From positions 87,614,619 through 87,678,618 of the forward strand of contig CM058238.1 of the NCBI GenBank assembly GCA_030180135.1: 64,000 nt of DNA, read 5' to 3'. The translations under genes were made by a program, and so were the position numbers. The notes under the pieces are model-generated. The model ran no database searches. It saw nothing but the letters and a program-made list of their open reading frames with translations, and was not told the origin of the DNA. This stretch comes from Orychophragmus violaceus. Lineage: Eukaryota; Streptophyta; Magnoliopsida; Brassicales; Brassicaceae. Below, in pieces: positions 43,101 through 54,542 of this stretch. Numbering within the stretch: the first letter of the stretch is position 1; each line of letters opens with the position of its first letter.

Positions 43101-44638
43101 ATCAGAGCCATTCTAGCCACAGCTGCAAACAAAGCCTGGGAGATCTATCAGCTTGACGTGAAGTCTGCATTCCTACATGGAGTACTTGCAGAAGATGTTT
43201 ATGTGCAACAACCGAGGGGTTATGAGATCAAAGGAGAAGAATACAAAGTATATAAGCTTCATAAAGCTTTATAGGGCTTGAAACAAGCCCCCAGGGCCTT
43301 GTTCAGCAAAATTGAAGAATATTTCTTCAAGGAAGGTTTCACAAAATCACAGAATGAAGAAACTTTGTTCCTCAAGACAAACGAACAAGGTAACACACTG
43401 ATTGTGAGTGTTTATGTAGATGATTTAATCTACACAGGTGATGATGAGATGATGATGAAAAGATTTAAGGAATCAATGCAAAGGGAATTTGACATGAATG
43501 ACTTGGGAAGGATGAGGTATTTTCTTGGAATAGAAGTACTGCAGTCAACTCAAGGAATTCACATTTCTCAAGCTAATTATGGAGAGGAGATCTTGAAGCG
43601 TTTTGAGATGGAAAACTGCAACAGTGTGTGCAATCCCATGGTGCCTGGAAGCAAAGTAGACATGGATGAGGGAGGGGAGCGAGTTGATGACACTCTCTAC
43701 AAGCAAATCATCGGAAGTCTTATGTATATCACTACAACAAGGCCGGATCTTCAGTTCACAGTGAGTCTGTTAAGTCGTTTTATGGCGAACCCAACTAAGT
43801 TGCACTTTCAGGCAGCAAAGAGAGTTATGAGGTATATTAAAGGAACAAAGGACTTTGACATATGGTATAAGAAAGGAGGAGCTGGAGATCTGCAAGTGTA
43901 CACGGATAGCAACTTCGTAGGAGATGTATAAAGCATAAAGAGTACATCAGGTAATGTATTTCTCATTGATGGAGGAGCAGTGGCCTAGTGTTCGAAGAAA
44001 CAGCCCATCGTGACCCTATCCACCACAGAAGCAGAGTACGTGGCTGCATCATGTGCTTGCGAAGCATTATGGTTCAGAAGAGTATTAAAGGAGCTTGGAC
44101 ACAAAGCATAAGGAGGTACGGTCATATTATGTGATAACACTTCTACTATAAAGCTTTCTAAGAATCCGGTCTTCCACGGTAGATGCAAACACATTGGTGT
44201 GCGATTTCACTTCCTATGCGACTTGGTCAATGAAGGAACGATAAGACTTGAGCATTGCAGTTCATATGATCAAGTTGCAGACATATATTCCAAGGTTTTA
44301 AGAAGGGAGGTTTTTGAAAACCTAAGAGGTCAACTCAAGATTTGCTCAATCAAGGATAAGCTAAGCTATGAGGAGATAGCATAGTTTAGGGAGGGTTTAT
44401 TGGAACAAAAGAGAAAAAGAACCGTTAAATCTAATTAATATTTGAATTGTTTTGATTTAGTTCTCGCATAGTCAATAAGGTTCGAGTCTTAAAGACAACA
44501 TTTAGTTCAGTTTGTTGAGTATCTTGCTGCGCAAGAATATGAGCTGTAGTTCATCTGTAAGGCTATTTAAGCCAACAAGTCCTTTGAATAAAATAGTCTA
44601 TACTTTCAGCTCAAATACAGAGTACTCTGAAACTACAA
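40108..44638 (+). mobile_element. old Ty1/copia element (copia 2)
   Basis: LTRs of 243 and 241 bp at 40108-40350 and 44398-44638; the 5' one starts TGTTGG (3' copy TATTGG) and both end CTACA. Flanks are GTTCC and ATTCC, an almost perfect 5-bp duplication. The primer site TTGGTATCAGAGC is at 40353-40365 and an AGGGAGGGTT tract precedes the 3' LTR. The LTRs differ at roughly 7% of sites plus indels by eye, mostly G-to-A or C-to-T on the 3' copy, so it is the oldest copia here. It is unrelated in LTR sequence to copia 1 and 3. Confidence 0.9.
40426..44384 (+). pseudogene. copia 2 gag-pol (decayed)
   Basis: Gag starts at ATG 40426 (MKLPQFDGHWDHWSEVLENFF) and runs to a stop at 41019. Then follow a zinc knuckle (CYKRHKIGHFQNEC, first spacing Cys altered), protease (WFLDSDCSNHMSGD), integrase (CLRTDRGGEYTSNEF, HQQNGVAERKNR) and reverse transcriptase/RNase H (WEIYQLDVKSAFLHG, VYVDDLIYTGDD, TRPDLQFTVSLLSRFM). 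At least six in-frame stops and several frameshifts occur, for example near 41477, 41770, 42420, 42972, 43273, 43929 and 44108. It is inactive. Confidence 0.88.
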
Positions 44639-45113
44639 TTCCATGTCAACGAAGTTAAGCCAAGGGCAATAAGCTCGGTTGTCCAGCCAATCGACTTAAC
44701 TGGTATTGGAGTTCCTGAAGATGGACAGAAGATGATCTCCGAGCTCATGTCCATGTACGACAGAAACGTACAGAGCAACAAAAACCAACCTCCTATGGTC
44801 TTGGAGAATCAAGGCGTGTAGCTGCTTCAACCCACGGTCCAAAATCATCAAGAACACCTCCAGTTCCAAGAAAACATGGTGGAAGTAAGTTTTTTTGAAG
44901 ACTTGAACATCCCAAACAGAGCTACCAACAACATCAATCAAGCGTTTTTCCAAGGGAACAACAACAATGGGTCTCTACACACAACAACAACTTTGAAGCT
45001 GCGCATAATAACAATAGCAGGTTTCAGGTTGTGTTTGATTCTACACCTTTTGATATGGTTTCATTCTATTACAGCGATGATCTGTCAATACCAATATCCT
45101 TATGGTTCTAAGT
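44639..45113 (+). pseudogene. 3' part of an unidentified Asn/Gln-rich protein gene
   Basis: Immediately after copia 2 the frame reads VKPRAISSVVQPIDLTGIGV, then QKMISELMSMYD, a stop at about 44818, and continues with FFEDLNIPNRATNNINQAFF and an Asn-rich stretch. Further down another frame reads VVFDSTPFDMVSFYYSDDL. The left flank of copia 2 ends TACCAG, so the insertion sits at or just inside an exon start. I do not recognise the family. An Asn/Gln-rich tail would suit a transcription factor, but this is a guess. Confidence 0.45.
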
Positions 45114-46557
45114 CTTGATAGTAGATTTCATCTTCTGTTTATTTTTATATTTTGAAATCTTTTTGGGATTGAAGCGATTCTTCCAATTTTATTATCATCG
45201 GCTAATTATTTTTTTGGCGTCAAATCGGCTAATTAAAAGTAAAGTCAAGTCTATTGTTGAATTAAAAGTATTCTGGATTTCTCTGTCTCTGATTCATTCA
45301 TTCAGACATTTTATCCAACGTTTTTGGCTAATAAGACATTGAACTCTGTTTTGGCCTAAGTGTCTCCTTTACGGGTTAGTCATTGCTACTAGCCTACTAC
45401 CATCGATCTGAAAGTGTTATAACAAAACCGTAGTCAACTTTTTTCTAAGCTGAAAACAAAACTTGCGAAAGCCAATTCAACAGATATTCGAATCTATCCA
45501 AGAAAAGGAAGAAGATTTGGATGGGTAAAAAGAGTATAGCTTTTCACCCTCAAATCTGATTCGAGTTTTTGATATAAGCCTCTGTCTGAACCAGAAAGTG
45601 TTCCTATATTTCACTTTCTCGTTATTCGGAGGCTAAACATATACATATATTCATCATGTCAATACAAAACAAAACCCTGAAAATTAATGTCCGAAGCTTT
45701 TCTGGGGAAGAAGCTTTGATTTGAAGAAGCTCCTCCTCGAAAGAAACAAAAGCCAAAGTCAAAACGACCAAAATCAATACAGAACAGTATTGATGATCGG
45801 ATTGATTTTTGCCTCCTAACTAAGCCAGGTATGAAATTTGCCTAAAGAACTTAGGGTTCATAAGGCTACTCTAAGGAGGCAGAACCAGTTAAAAACAAAT
45901 GAACATACACGCACAGAAACAGATGAAAAGGTAAAAGAGATTGATGTGATGAGTTGCAAGAGAAGTGGCGCAACCCTTTTTATTCCCTCTGTTTTCTAGG
46001 GCTTTGAATGATTTCAGTTTTATTACTATTTTGCCATCGCCTCCAAAACCGATTGGTCAATTTGGTTTGGTTTCCCGAACCCAATCAATCAATTGTCAAC
46101 ATTGAAATTGCATTCGGTTATGTTTATTGGTTCAGATTCTTCCAAATTGTGAAGTGTGGATTCCCTTCCCAATTTAGTTCTTTTTTGGCTAGTTCTCTTT
46201 TTTTGTGTGTCAAATTTAGATTTTTTTTCCTATAAATTATATTTTATTAATCATGGTATGATACATTTTTGAGATATGAAAGTCAGTAAAAGACAAAAAA
46301 AATTCTGGAAACTAAATTCTACAGCTAAAATACACAGAGATCAAAGATAATAAAAACTTAGAAATAACAACCACGTTTGCAAATCTTAACTTCTACAAAG
46401 AACTTTGAAAGAGACTTATTGATGTTGCTCACGTTCCACCAAACGATAACATCTGCTACATGAAGATCCTCGAAGAGACAAACTCTCAAACTTAAACCCA
46501 AAGAAACAAAGGTTCATAACCTGACAAGATAGAACTGCTACTAATTCCGTTAAAACT
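45114..46557. other. AT-rich intergenic DNA, no gene seen
   Basis: No supported ORF, repeat pair or recognisable element. Confidence 0.5.
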
Positions 46558-46641
46558 CATTCGGATACGGCTAAGACACACACAAGCGCCTGTGAACCAT
46601 TCGGATACGGCTAAGACACACACACACACGCGCCTGAGAAC
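46558..46641. repeat. two tandem copies of a 40-44 bp unit
   Basis: CATTCGGATACGGCTAAGAC starts at 46558 and again at 46598. The second copy is longer by a few CA dinucleotides. Confidence 0.9.
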
Positions 46642-48755
46642 CACCTAGATAGAAGCCCTGAACAAAACTCAAATCTTCAACAAAGCCTAACCAACCGAAA
46701 ATCCGAAATCAGAAAAATCAGCAAGAAAATCGCTCACAGCAAAACTCACTGTAATGCCCCTTTCCCATTATCCGATGACTGGTCAACAATCAAACAAGAA
46801 CATGACCAAGTCGAGCTCAAGCAAGTCAAACAGGAAAAGTTCGTCACAAGACGAAGCCAGAGATAGATCGGTTTGAGACAAAGGCTCATACTGACCCGTC
46901 CTTGAATCCGCTATCCTCACTTCCACGATACAAAGCTTCAAAACATTTATCGCTTCCGTGAGTTGTGTCGGTTCGGCCTAAACCAATATACTAGGGAAGC
47001 ATGTTCATTACTGAGTAAAGAAACGTTACATAACGTTTATATCCTTACAAAATAGTTGCCATTTAAAAATCAAATAACCAACTCATACAACAAAATGGCG
47101 CCAAAGCCGAACCGAGAAAAAAACAATGGAAACATCGAATCAAAATCACGCCACAAGCGATCCCGAACCTACGCCGAGGACCTCCCGCGTTCATCGTTGC
47201 TAAGCTTGAAAACAAAAAAAGTCTAACGAGTGATCTAAGATCACCCATTGATAGTCTAACTAGAACTACAATCTCCCACCCAAAACCCAAAATAACAAAC
47301 ACAAAACAAGAACGGCTTATCCCGTGCCACCATCACGAAATAAACCCACAATACACAAGCACTTTTCCAAAAGAAGAAGAAGAAATTAAGGAAATCGAAA
47401 GCACTGCGGCACATGCTCTCGATTAGACTCGATCTATCTATCGCGTCCTACGAAAATCAACACACACACACACTGGGCCCTTAAACGATCTCGGTAACTT
47501 CCATGGGTTTACATCATCACCGACAAGGAAACTAACCCACGACTCCTAGATGTAAACACGAAGTCTCACGACCTAGGACATTGTTCTCAGTCCGTCGATA
47601 CACAGCGACTCGGGCTACCCCACAGTAACCTAAGTTTCCATGCAATTTGGCCCAAGGACATGACCTCGTATTCTCCGAACCGCACACCTACCGGCGTCAC
47701 TCAGTAGGTTAACGCCTAATCGGAATCACCACCCGAGGGCACACGATTCAATTAGGCAACTACCTGAGGATCCAATCGGCTCGGAAGTACCTGAACGTAT
47801 TCAAAAACCTAGACTTGCGGGATCTAACGCACCCTAGAGTCCTAGTGCAGAAATGTAAACACGCAGACTCGTTGGGACTCTAGCATCAATCACAATCACA
47901 TAATCAACAACAGCAGCACTAACAACACACTATCCCGCAAGTTCACACACACCAACACCTCCACTCTGACTCGGTGCCGCACCGAGTCAGCAGCTATGAA
48001 CTTAACCAGGCCCGTGACCGGGTTAAGTATCTACAAGAACCGCTCAGCCAACACCGAGACAGTCTAAACAGGCATGCACACAAAGCTCAACAACAACAAG
48101 CATCACCACAATCAATCACATAAGCAAGCCTATTAGGGTTGTTTAACGTCTTTTAACTCATTCTTGTCCGTTACCTTGGATTATCAGATTGCTAACCCGT
48201 AGACGGCTCATCAATCCCAACATTCTTTAATTACTCTTTCTTCCTTAAGTATCTTTTAATAACTCCTCAATCCGTCGGTTTATATTTCATAAAATTACTA
48301 ACTGCCGACGTCTCATAATTAACTTAATTCCTTCATTATCCCTTAACCCACTATTTAACCTAATCCCATTCCCGTGTATACTCTATATGTTCAATACTAA
48401 CGTGGAAGAAAGTTATATTTTGATTGGTTCTCAGTGTTTATTCATTAATCTGAAGTGTCAACACCATAGACATTATTGGGGCTGAAGTGTCATCTCTAGG
48501 AGAGACACTTCAACTATTATAGTAATGATTTTATCTCTCACAATTTTTATTATGGCATTTTCATTTAACTTAAAAGGCCCAACAAAACCATACAAAGATG
48601 ACGTTTAAGCCCAACATCAAGCACCATTTACAACTTCAATAGAAACAAGCCCAGCTAAACCCACTCATTCAAGGAGATGATGACAAAAAAGAGAAGAAGT
48701 AGTCATGGGCATTCGGGTTCATCAGATAAAAGAAACGAAAGATCCATTTAAGGAC
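46642..48755. other. non-coding, possibly an old gypsy LTR
   Basis: TGTAATGCCCC at about 46751 resembles the start of large gypsy LTRs. The following 1.4 kb (46751 to about 48200) is less AT-rich than its surroundings and lacks ORFs. No second LTR or target duplication was found, so a solo LTR is only a possibility. Confidence 0.3.
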
Positions 48756-48995
48756 TTGTTAGTTTTAGGTCGGGTTCGGGTCGGGTATTACCGGATTTGG
48801 GTCGGTTCGGGTCTTAGAATTGTTTACTTATCAATACCCATTCTTATTCGGATATTAATCGGGTCATATTAAAATACATGTTCAAACAGGTTTAGAACAA
48901 GTTCATAACAGATTACAAACATGTTCTGAAAAGGTTACGAACAGGTTCAGAACATATTACGAACAAATTATGAATATGTTCAGAACATGTTATTA
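48756..48995. repeat. degenerate GGGTCGG tract followed by a GAACATGTT-type minisatellite
   Basis: Bases 48768-48820 hold GGGTCGGGTTCGGG-type units, and 48876-48992 hold irregular copies of an ACATGTTCAGAACA/AGGTTACGAAC pattern. Confidence 0.65.
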
Positions 48996-49680
48996 TTAAC
49001 ATATACAATATTTATTATTAATATATATACATATTTATATGGATATTTGGAATACCCACGAATAATACCCGGACTCGAACATATAACCGCGAGTAATAAC
49101 ATCCAATACCAAGCAAGTTAATATGTATATACTCAAATCCAATCTGAACCTACCTTATTCGAGTCGGTCCAGACCATGTCTTCGGATATAGTTATTTATG
49201 TCCAAACCTAAGAAGAAGTGCCAATTTTTTTAGGACAGAAAATAGAAATTATATGTATTATTACAACAATTTTGGGAATGTTGTGTTTCTAAAAAAATGA
49301 TAAAACGACATTTAAGATACCGAGGAGTGGAGTGGTTTTGTATGGTTTGTACGATGGTAACCACTCGAAGCACCATGAGAGAAGCCGGTTAAAGATGATG
49401 AGGAGTCTCGATCGGTGATGATGCTTGTAGATGGTGAAAACTTGGACGAAAAAGTACCAGAAAAGGTGAAGAAACTGTGTCAACCACATGTAATTGCTCC
49501 TCTCCGATGAGAGAGCCTTGTAGTTCTCCCCTCACACTTGAGAGAGAAAACGGTTCCATCGACCTGGGCTTCCGGAGATTTTCGACAATGATATAGAGGA
49601 CACTTTTGTTTACAATCATTGGTAAAAATAAACTAATTTAATAAATTTTAACTAATTATTTAATAAAAACAAAAACAAAA
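48996..49680. other. non-coding with two short minus-strand open frames
   Basis: Minus-strand frames at 49289-49489 (66 codons, hydrophobic and aromatic-rich) and 49389-49619 (76 codons) overlap each other. Neither matches a family I know. I treat them as chance ORFs. Confidence 0.35.
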
Positions 49681-49683
49681 AGT

Positions 49684-49715
<32 letters not shown>

Positions 49716-49720
49716 TATTT
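49684..49720. repeat. poly-A and (TA)n microsatellite
   Basis: A run of A of about 17 bases is followed by about 10 TA units. Confidence 0.9.
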
Positions 49721-50440
49721 TCGACAAGTTTTTAGGCAAGTCTACCAACAAGTCTTTCCACGAGTTTTACCAGATTATAGTTTTATTTTCTTGTTCACTT
49801 GAATGGTTGTAGATTTTTTTAAGTGTCAAGTTATTTACTGTAGATTTGTTTTCACTATTCGCTTCAATGATCATATTTTTTCAATATTCTCACAAAAGTT
49901 TGTAGTTTTATAATACAACACTCTTTGTTCTTTTTTTTTTTTTTGGTCAACCACTCTTTGTTCTTATCTTTGCACTTATCAACATAAAAAAAAACTTGTC
50001 GAATTGTCCAAATGTCCATTTACCATACATAATTTTCTCCATGGTCGACAATGAAAAAATAGAAATAAAAAAAACCATGAGACTTGAGACCACAAATAAA
50101 ATGAAAAAAGGAGAGAAAATTCAAATCAAAATCTAGAAATGTAGAAATAGCAAAAGAAGTTTTTTGTTTGTCTTGCCTCCAAACAGATAGTCGGCAAAAA
50201 CGAATCTACTATATATTATTTACGAAATGTAATCTTAACTTCTTCCCATAAATTTAGATTATAGTTTATATTTTTTTCATTTTTTATTTCCTTACTTTTC
50301 AAATTCAAACTAGTGTCGAGCCTAAAATGTAGCAACTATTAAATATCGACATTAAATGTCAAATTTGAAGAAAAAAGTATCCCAAAGAATATACTAATAT
50401 TCTATTAGAAGATTTTGAAAACCAAGTGCAACCCTAAATA
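49721..50440. other. AT-rich upstream region of the Helitron gene
   Basis: No ORF or clear repeat. The Helitron's own 5' end (TC...) probably lies here or further left but I could not place it. Confidence 0.35.
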
Positions 50441-50450
50441 TGATGATCCT

Positions 50451-50458
50451 TATAAATA
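50451..50458 (+). promoter_or_regulatory. TATA box of the Helitron Rep gene
   Basis: TATAAATA lies about 30 bp before a plausible cap-site region (CACACACATC). It is the best TATA box upstream of the Helitron coding exons. Confidence 0.5.
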
Positions 50459-50545
50459 GAGACTCTACCAGACTCATATCACACACATCTCGAACCATTC
50501 TTTTTTTTTTTTTCTATTGTTCTAATTTTGTTTTTGTTGTTTCGA

Positions 50546-50825
50546 TGATTTTGTAGGTATGAAACTTACCATGCTAAACAATAAGGTATCTTTCTCACTT
50601 GCTATTAACATGCTTATAATTTTATTATGTGGTTTTTATCATTTTGTAGGTATGTAACATACCAAGCCAAACGATAGGTAACTATATCACTTCACATTAT
50701 CATGCTTATTATTTTGTTTTGAGGTTTTTATTCATTTGCAGATATGTAACATAGCAAACCAAATGATAGGTAACTATTTTATTTGTATTTATATTTTAAT
50801 GATTCTTTTATTCATTTGCGGGTAT
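50546..50825 (+). repeat. tandem mini-exon-like repeats (three copies and a partial fourth)
   Basis: Units start at about 50551, 50644, 50736 and 50816. Each of the first three has a T-rich tract, a TTGTAG or TTGCAG acceptor-like site, a 28-29 bp core (GTATGTAACATACCAAGCC type) and then GGTATC or GGTAAC. They look like duplicated 5' leader exons of the Helitron gene. Confidence 0.7.
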
Positions 50826-50867
50826 GGACTAATCTTTCTTTGCCACTTATCTTTATTTGCTAGATAA

Positions 50868-51320
50868 CTACTCACCAATCGGTGTTTGTTACATTTCACA
50901 CATAAATAAGTTTAAGCAAGAAGTCAATGAAGTATTCAAGACAATTTTTCCTTTATAGTAGATATTGTTTTGTATGTTCTTTTGAGTTCACATTTGTATA
51001 CTTTTATTCTTGCATTACTAACGTATATTTGAATAATAAAATGATTATTTTCTTCTTGATCTGTCCATTTAATCCTTTACTTTTGCTTCTGGATTCTTCT
51101 TAATAGAATATAATTGAAGTTTTGAATGTTACCAATCGGTGATTCTTACAGTTGACACGGAAAAAAGATTAAGCACTAAGGCAATAAAGTATTGAAGACA
51201 ATTTTTCATATATAGTAGATATTGTGTTGCATTTTCTTTATAGTTCACATTTGTATATTTTTATTGTTTCATTACTAAAGCATATTTGAATAATAAAATG
51301 ATTATTTTCTTCTTTACTTT
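50868..51320. repeat. two direct copies of a ~190-bp unit
   Basis: Copy one is about 50873-51063 and copy two about 51128-51316. Both begin ACCAATCGGTG, share AAGACAATTTTTC and TAGTAGATATTGT, and end AATAATAAAATGATTATTTTC. They are diverged by point changes and small indels. There is no coding signal. Confidence 0.85.
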
Positions 51321-52698
51321 TGTTATATGTTTACTTTCGTTATCTGGTTTCTTCTTAATTGAATAAAACTGAAGTAGCTGATAATTTGAACCATGTTTAT
51401 GAACATCTACTTTTGTCTCTTGAATAATTTACTTTTTTTCCTCGAAATTCTTTAATAGAATAATTTTTCCTACATAGTAATCCATATACCAAATTGATTT
51501 TGGGTATACTATAAATTTATTAAAAAAACTTTCCTTAATTTACAGCATAAATAATATTCGGATACTCCGTATCGTAATTCAATCAATAATTATTAGTTGA
51601 AAATCTTATTACTTAAATAAGGAAACGAAATATTATTTTCAAAATTAAATGCGCAATTAGAAAGATTTGATAGATTCAAATCTGCAACTGATTTTTAAAT
51701 TTCTAATAGACCTACTTGGTTTGTCTTATTCACCAAGAGTGCGATATCAGTCATAATATGTTTGTTTGAAGATTTGAAAATTATATTGGAGATTATCAAG
51801 ATATTCTCAAATACCATGAAAAGAGGTTGTACCGATTCTGATAAAGAAAATGATTATGGGTCATCTCCATTACAGAAACGTGAGTTAATTCTATTATATA
51901 ATTTGGTTTGTAAACATTATATGATAACCATTTAAACGTTTTGGTGCAAGGTGGGAGAAAATGCCAGAATAAACCGATATCACCTCCTCTCCAGAAAGGT
52001 TTGTGTTCGATATAAAATTCGGAAACATTTCTTATTATGCAATGATTCATTGATATAATTACACTTTATTTAAACAGTAGGTAGACCTTCAGCCAAATCT
52101 TCGAGTGCATCTTCACGTATCACAAATGGTCCGAGTGTGAATGGCACTGGATCTATAACTCTGATGCGTGATATTACCAATATTCTTCCTCGAAGAATAC
52201 ATGTTTCAAATGATAATGTGTCTCAATGAAATCACGCCAAAATTCGTGGTACTTTTTATTTGTGTAGCTCTTTAATCGAATTTACATAATTGAAACGGCA
52301 ATCTTTTCTATATTTTTAATGGATTAAATTAAACATGAAGAAAGAATGTTCAATGCACAAGTGGTAACTCAAATTCCATATTCTTACAGACCATGGAGTC
52401 GGTAGTTACATAAGATTTTAACTCAAGATTATTCTATTACAAAAAACATCCACAGTTAAACATTTACACTAACTGTATATTTTGCATGGAATTGTAAGAT
52501 AATTCATCTCAAAGAAAAGGAAAAGAGAAAAGCCAAAATACATTTGGTCCGTCATCAGTCAATGTTGATGAAACAATGTCTAATGCTCCCCCTATAAAGG
52601 AGATTAATTTCCATCCTCAAGGTATACATTGTTATACTATTTATTGAATTGTAAGTTACTATGTTTTTGCTTAAATTTTAGTATGAAATTTGTATAAC

Positions 52699-52703
52699 TA
52701 TAT
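52699..52703. repeat. 5-bp target-site duplication (left) of copia 3
   Basis: TATAT, repeated at 59998-60002. Confidence 0.9.
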
Positions 52704-53384
52704 TGTTGGGAATGTCCTGAAATCTATTGTACTTGCTCTAAGTGAAAGTCGTATTGTCGAGATGAGACAATCACATAACACTAGGTAGTCATAACGCTTT
52801 GCTAGAAGCCACTTATGATCAATGAGTTGAGAACTCATTGCTAGTGTTATATGATCCTACAGGGTCACACACCTAAGCAAACTGGGCGTTAAAGACGAGG
52901 TTGATCATTAATGTAATGATCCAGCGAATGCATATTTGATATGCATTCGATATCAATATTCTGGGGCAGTGTCGATCGTTGCAGATAGTGCATCGATCGA
53001 TGCAACTCGCGGATTAACCAGATTAATACGGTTTAACCGTTGGTTAATTCCGTTGTGGTTTAAGCCGACATATATAAGATATATGGTCGACCTAAACTCG
53101 TTTCTAACCTAATTCACAGCCACCAGAACGAGATAGAAACCTCTCTAGAGATTAGATCTCTTACAGGCACTAGCATCCCTCCTGTCCCGTTTGTGTGCGT
53201 GTGGATACCAGTAGAGGCACAGCTTTTGAGGTGCTTCGTGATCTCGATTATCTGCAAACCTTCCGCTGCTAATCATCAGGTAAATCTGAGATCCCATAGA
53301 TTCAATTACTTGAACCTTAGATCCTAGGCTCGGAATTCAGACTAGGGTTGCTAATCCTGATTAGAACTGCTAGAAATTCCTTCA
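52704..53384 (+). repeat. 5' LTR of copia 3 (681 bp)
   Basis: Pairs with 59317-59997. Contains GTGTCGATCG and GCATCGATCGATGC palindromic words at about 52976-53010. Confidence 0.95.
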
Positions 53385-53385
53385 G

Positions 53386-53397
53386 TGGTATCAGAGC
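53386..53397 (+). promoter_or_regulatory. primer-binding site of copia 3
   Basis: TGGTATCAGAGC lies one base inside the LTR. Confidence 0.9.
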
Positions 53398-53539
53398 TTT
53401 AGGGTTCCATTGAATCTGTAGCATGTTGATTAGATTAGTTGAATCTGAATCTGTGTATGGTTGATACAAACTTGCTAAAATTCGTTTTCATGAAAACCTA
53501 GTTTAGGGTTCTGTTCGAAAACGTTTTAGGGCTTTTTCG

Positions 53540-53960
53540 CATGGTGTCGATCGTTGCCAATCCGGCATCGATCGACACAGGGCGAAAGCCCGAATAAAAT
53601 TTAGGGTTTTTCGCATGGTGTCGATCGTTGCCAAGCCGGCATCGATCGACACAGGGCGAAAACCCGAATAAAACTCAGTTTTTGCCTAGTGTCGATCGAC
53701 ACAAACCTCGCGGGATTAATGAATCGGTTCAATTGGATTGGACCGTTTATCGAGCGTGGTTAATAATGGTTGAACTCTGTGAATGGTTTAATTGTGATTG
53801 GTTTGATTAGGTTAGCATCGACCGATGCTAATGTAGCATCGATCGACGCTGACTGGTATTCAAAACCGGATCAATTGGATTGATCGGTTATCGCGGATTG
53901 CTTTTGGTTATCTTGCATCGATCGACACTATAGTAGTGTCGGTCGACATCAGATTTGATG
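53540..53960 (+). repeat. CGATCG palindrome cluster in the copia 3 leader
   Basis: A block with GTGTCGATCGTTGCC and GGCATCGATCGACAC occurs at about 53546 and 53617. Further GTGTCGATCGACAC, GCATCGACCGATGC and GCATCGATCGACACT words follow at about 53691, 53816 and 53916. Each pair can fold into a short hairpin. Confidence 0.85.
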
Positions 53961-54542
53961 ATTAGGTTATTGAACCTGAAATCACAGAACCAAAGCAATA
54001 TAAATCAATTAATTATAAGAATTAAAACATAATAAAACTGAACGTTTTAAATGATTCCGTTCCTCAATCAAATATCAAGTGACACTTGATGTCTTTCCAA
54101 TCTTGTCAACTGTCAAGACCCATTTAATTGTGCGATAGACTTGCAGTGCAATATGTCCACGATTTCATGAGTAAGACAGAGGTGATCGTGTTGATGGACT
54201 TGCAGTGCAAGACGTCAACAATTACATGACTGAAAAGATTGGTTTACTTGACTGGGCCATCAAAATCGTTTTGGGCTCAGAGACATCAGGTGGATTGGAC
54301 ATAAGATGTCAATCCACAACCAAGAGTTATATTGGATATAACTAGCAAAGTTGTTGCTTACCTAGATAGCTAAAGTTGAGTGATAGCCAGTGGCTCACTT
54401 GAATTTAGTGAAGTATGGGTCTTGGATCATTATATTCATCTGAGGAAACATTGTTTGAATATAATGCGAGTTTCTTAAAAGTTAAGACTTCTCATTTCTT
54501 GAACATCATAACTAAACCTTTTACCTTTCTTTGTTCTCAGCT

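Noticed and set aside
47063..47302. 79-codon minus-strand ORF with a hydrophobic end
   Set aside because: No start context, no domain, lies in a region that looks like old LTR sequence.
50546..50825. CRISPR-like array
   Set aside because: The genome is a plant's, the units are imperfect, spacing varies (80-93 bp), and the conserved parts look like splice junctions.
51796..52050. 84-codon minus-strand ORF
   Set aside because: It is antisense to three properly phased Helitron exons.
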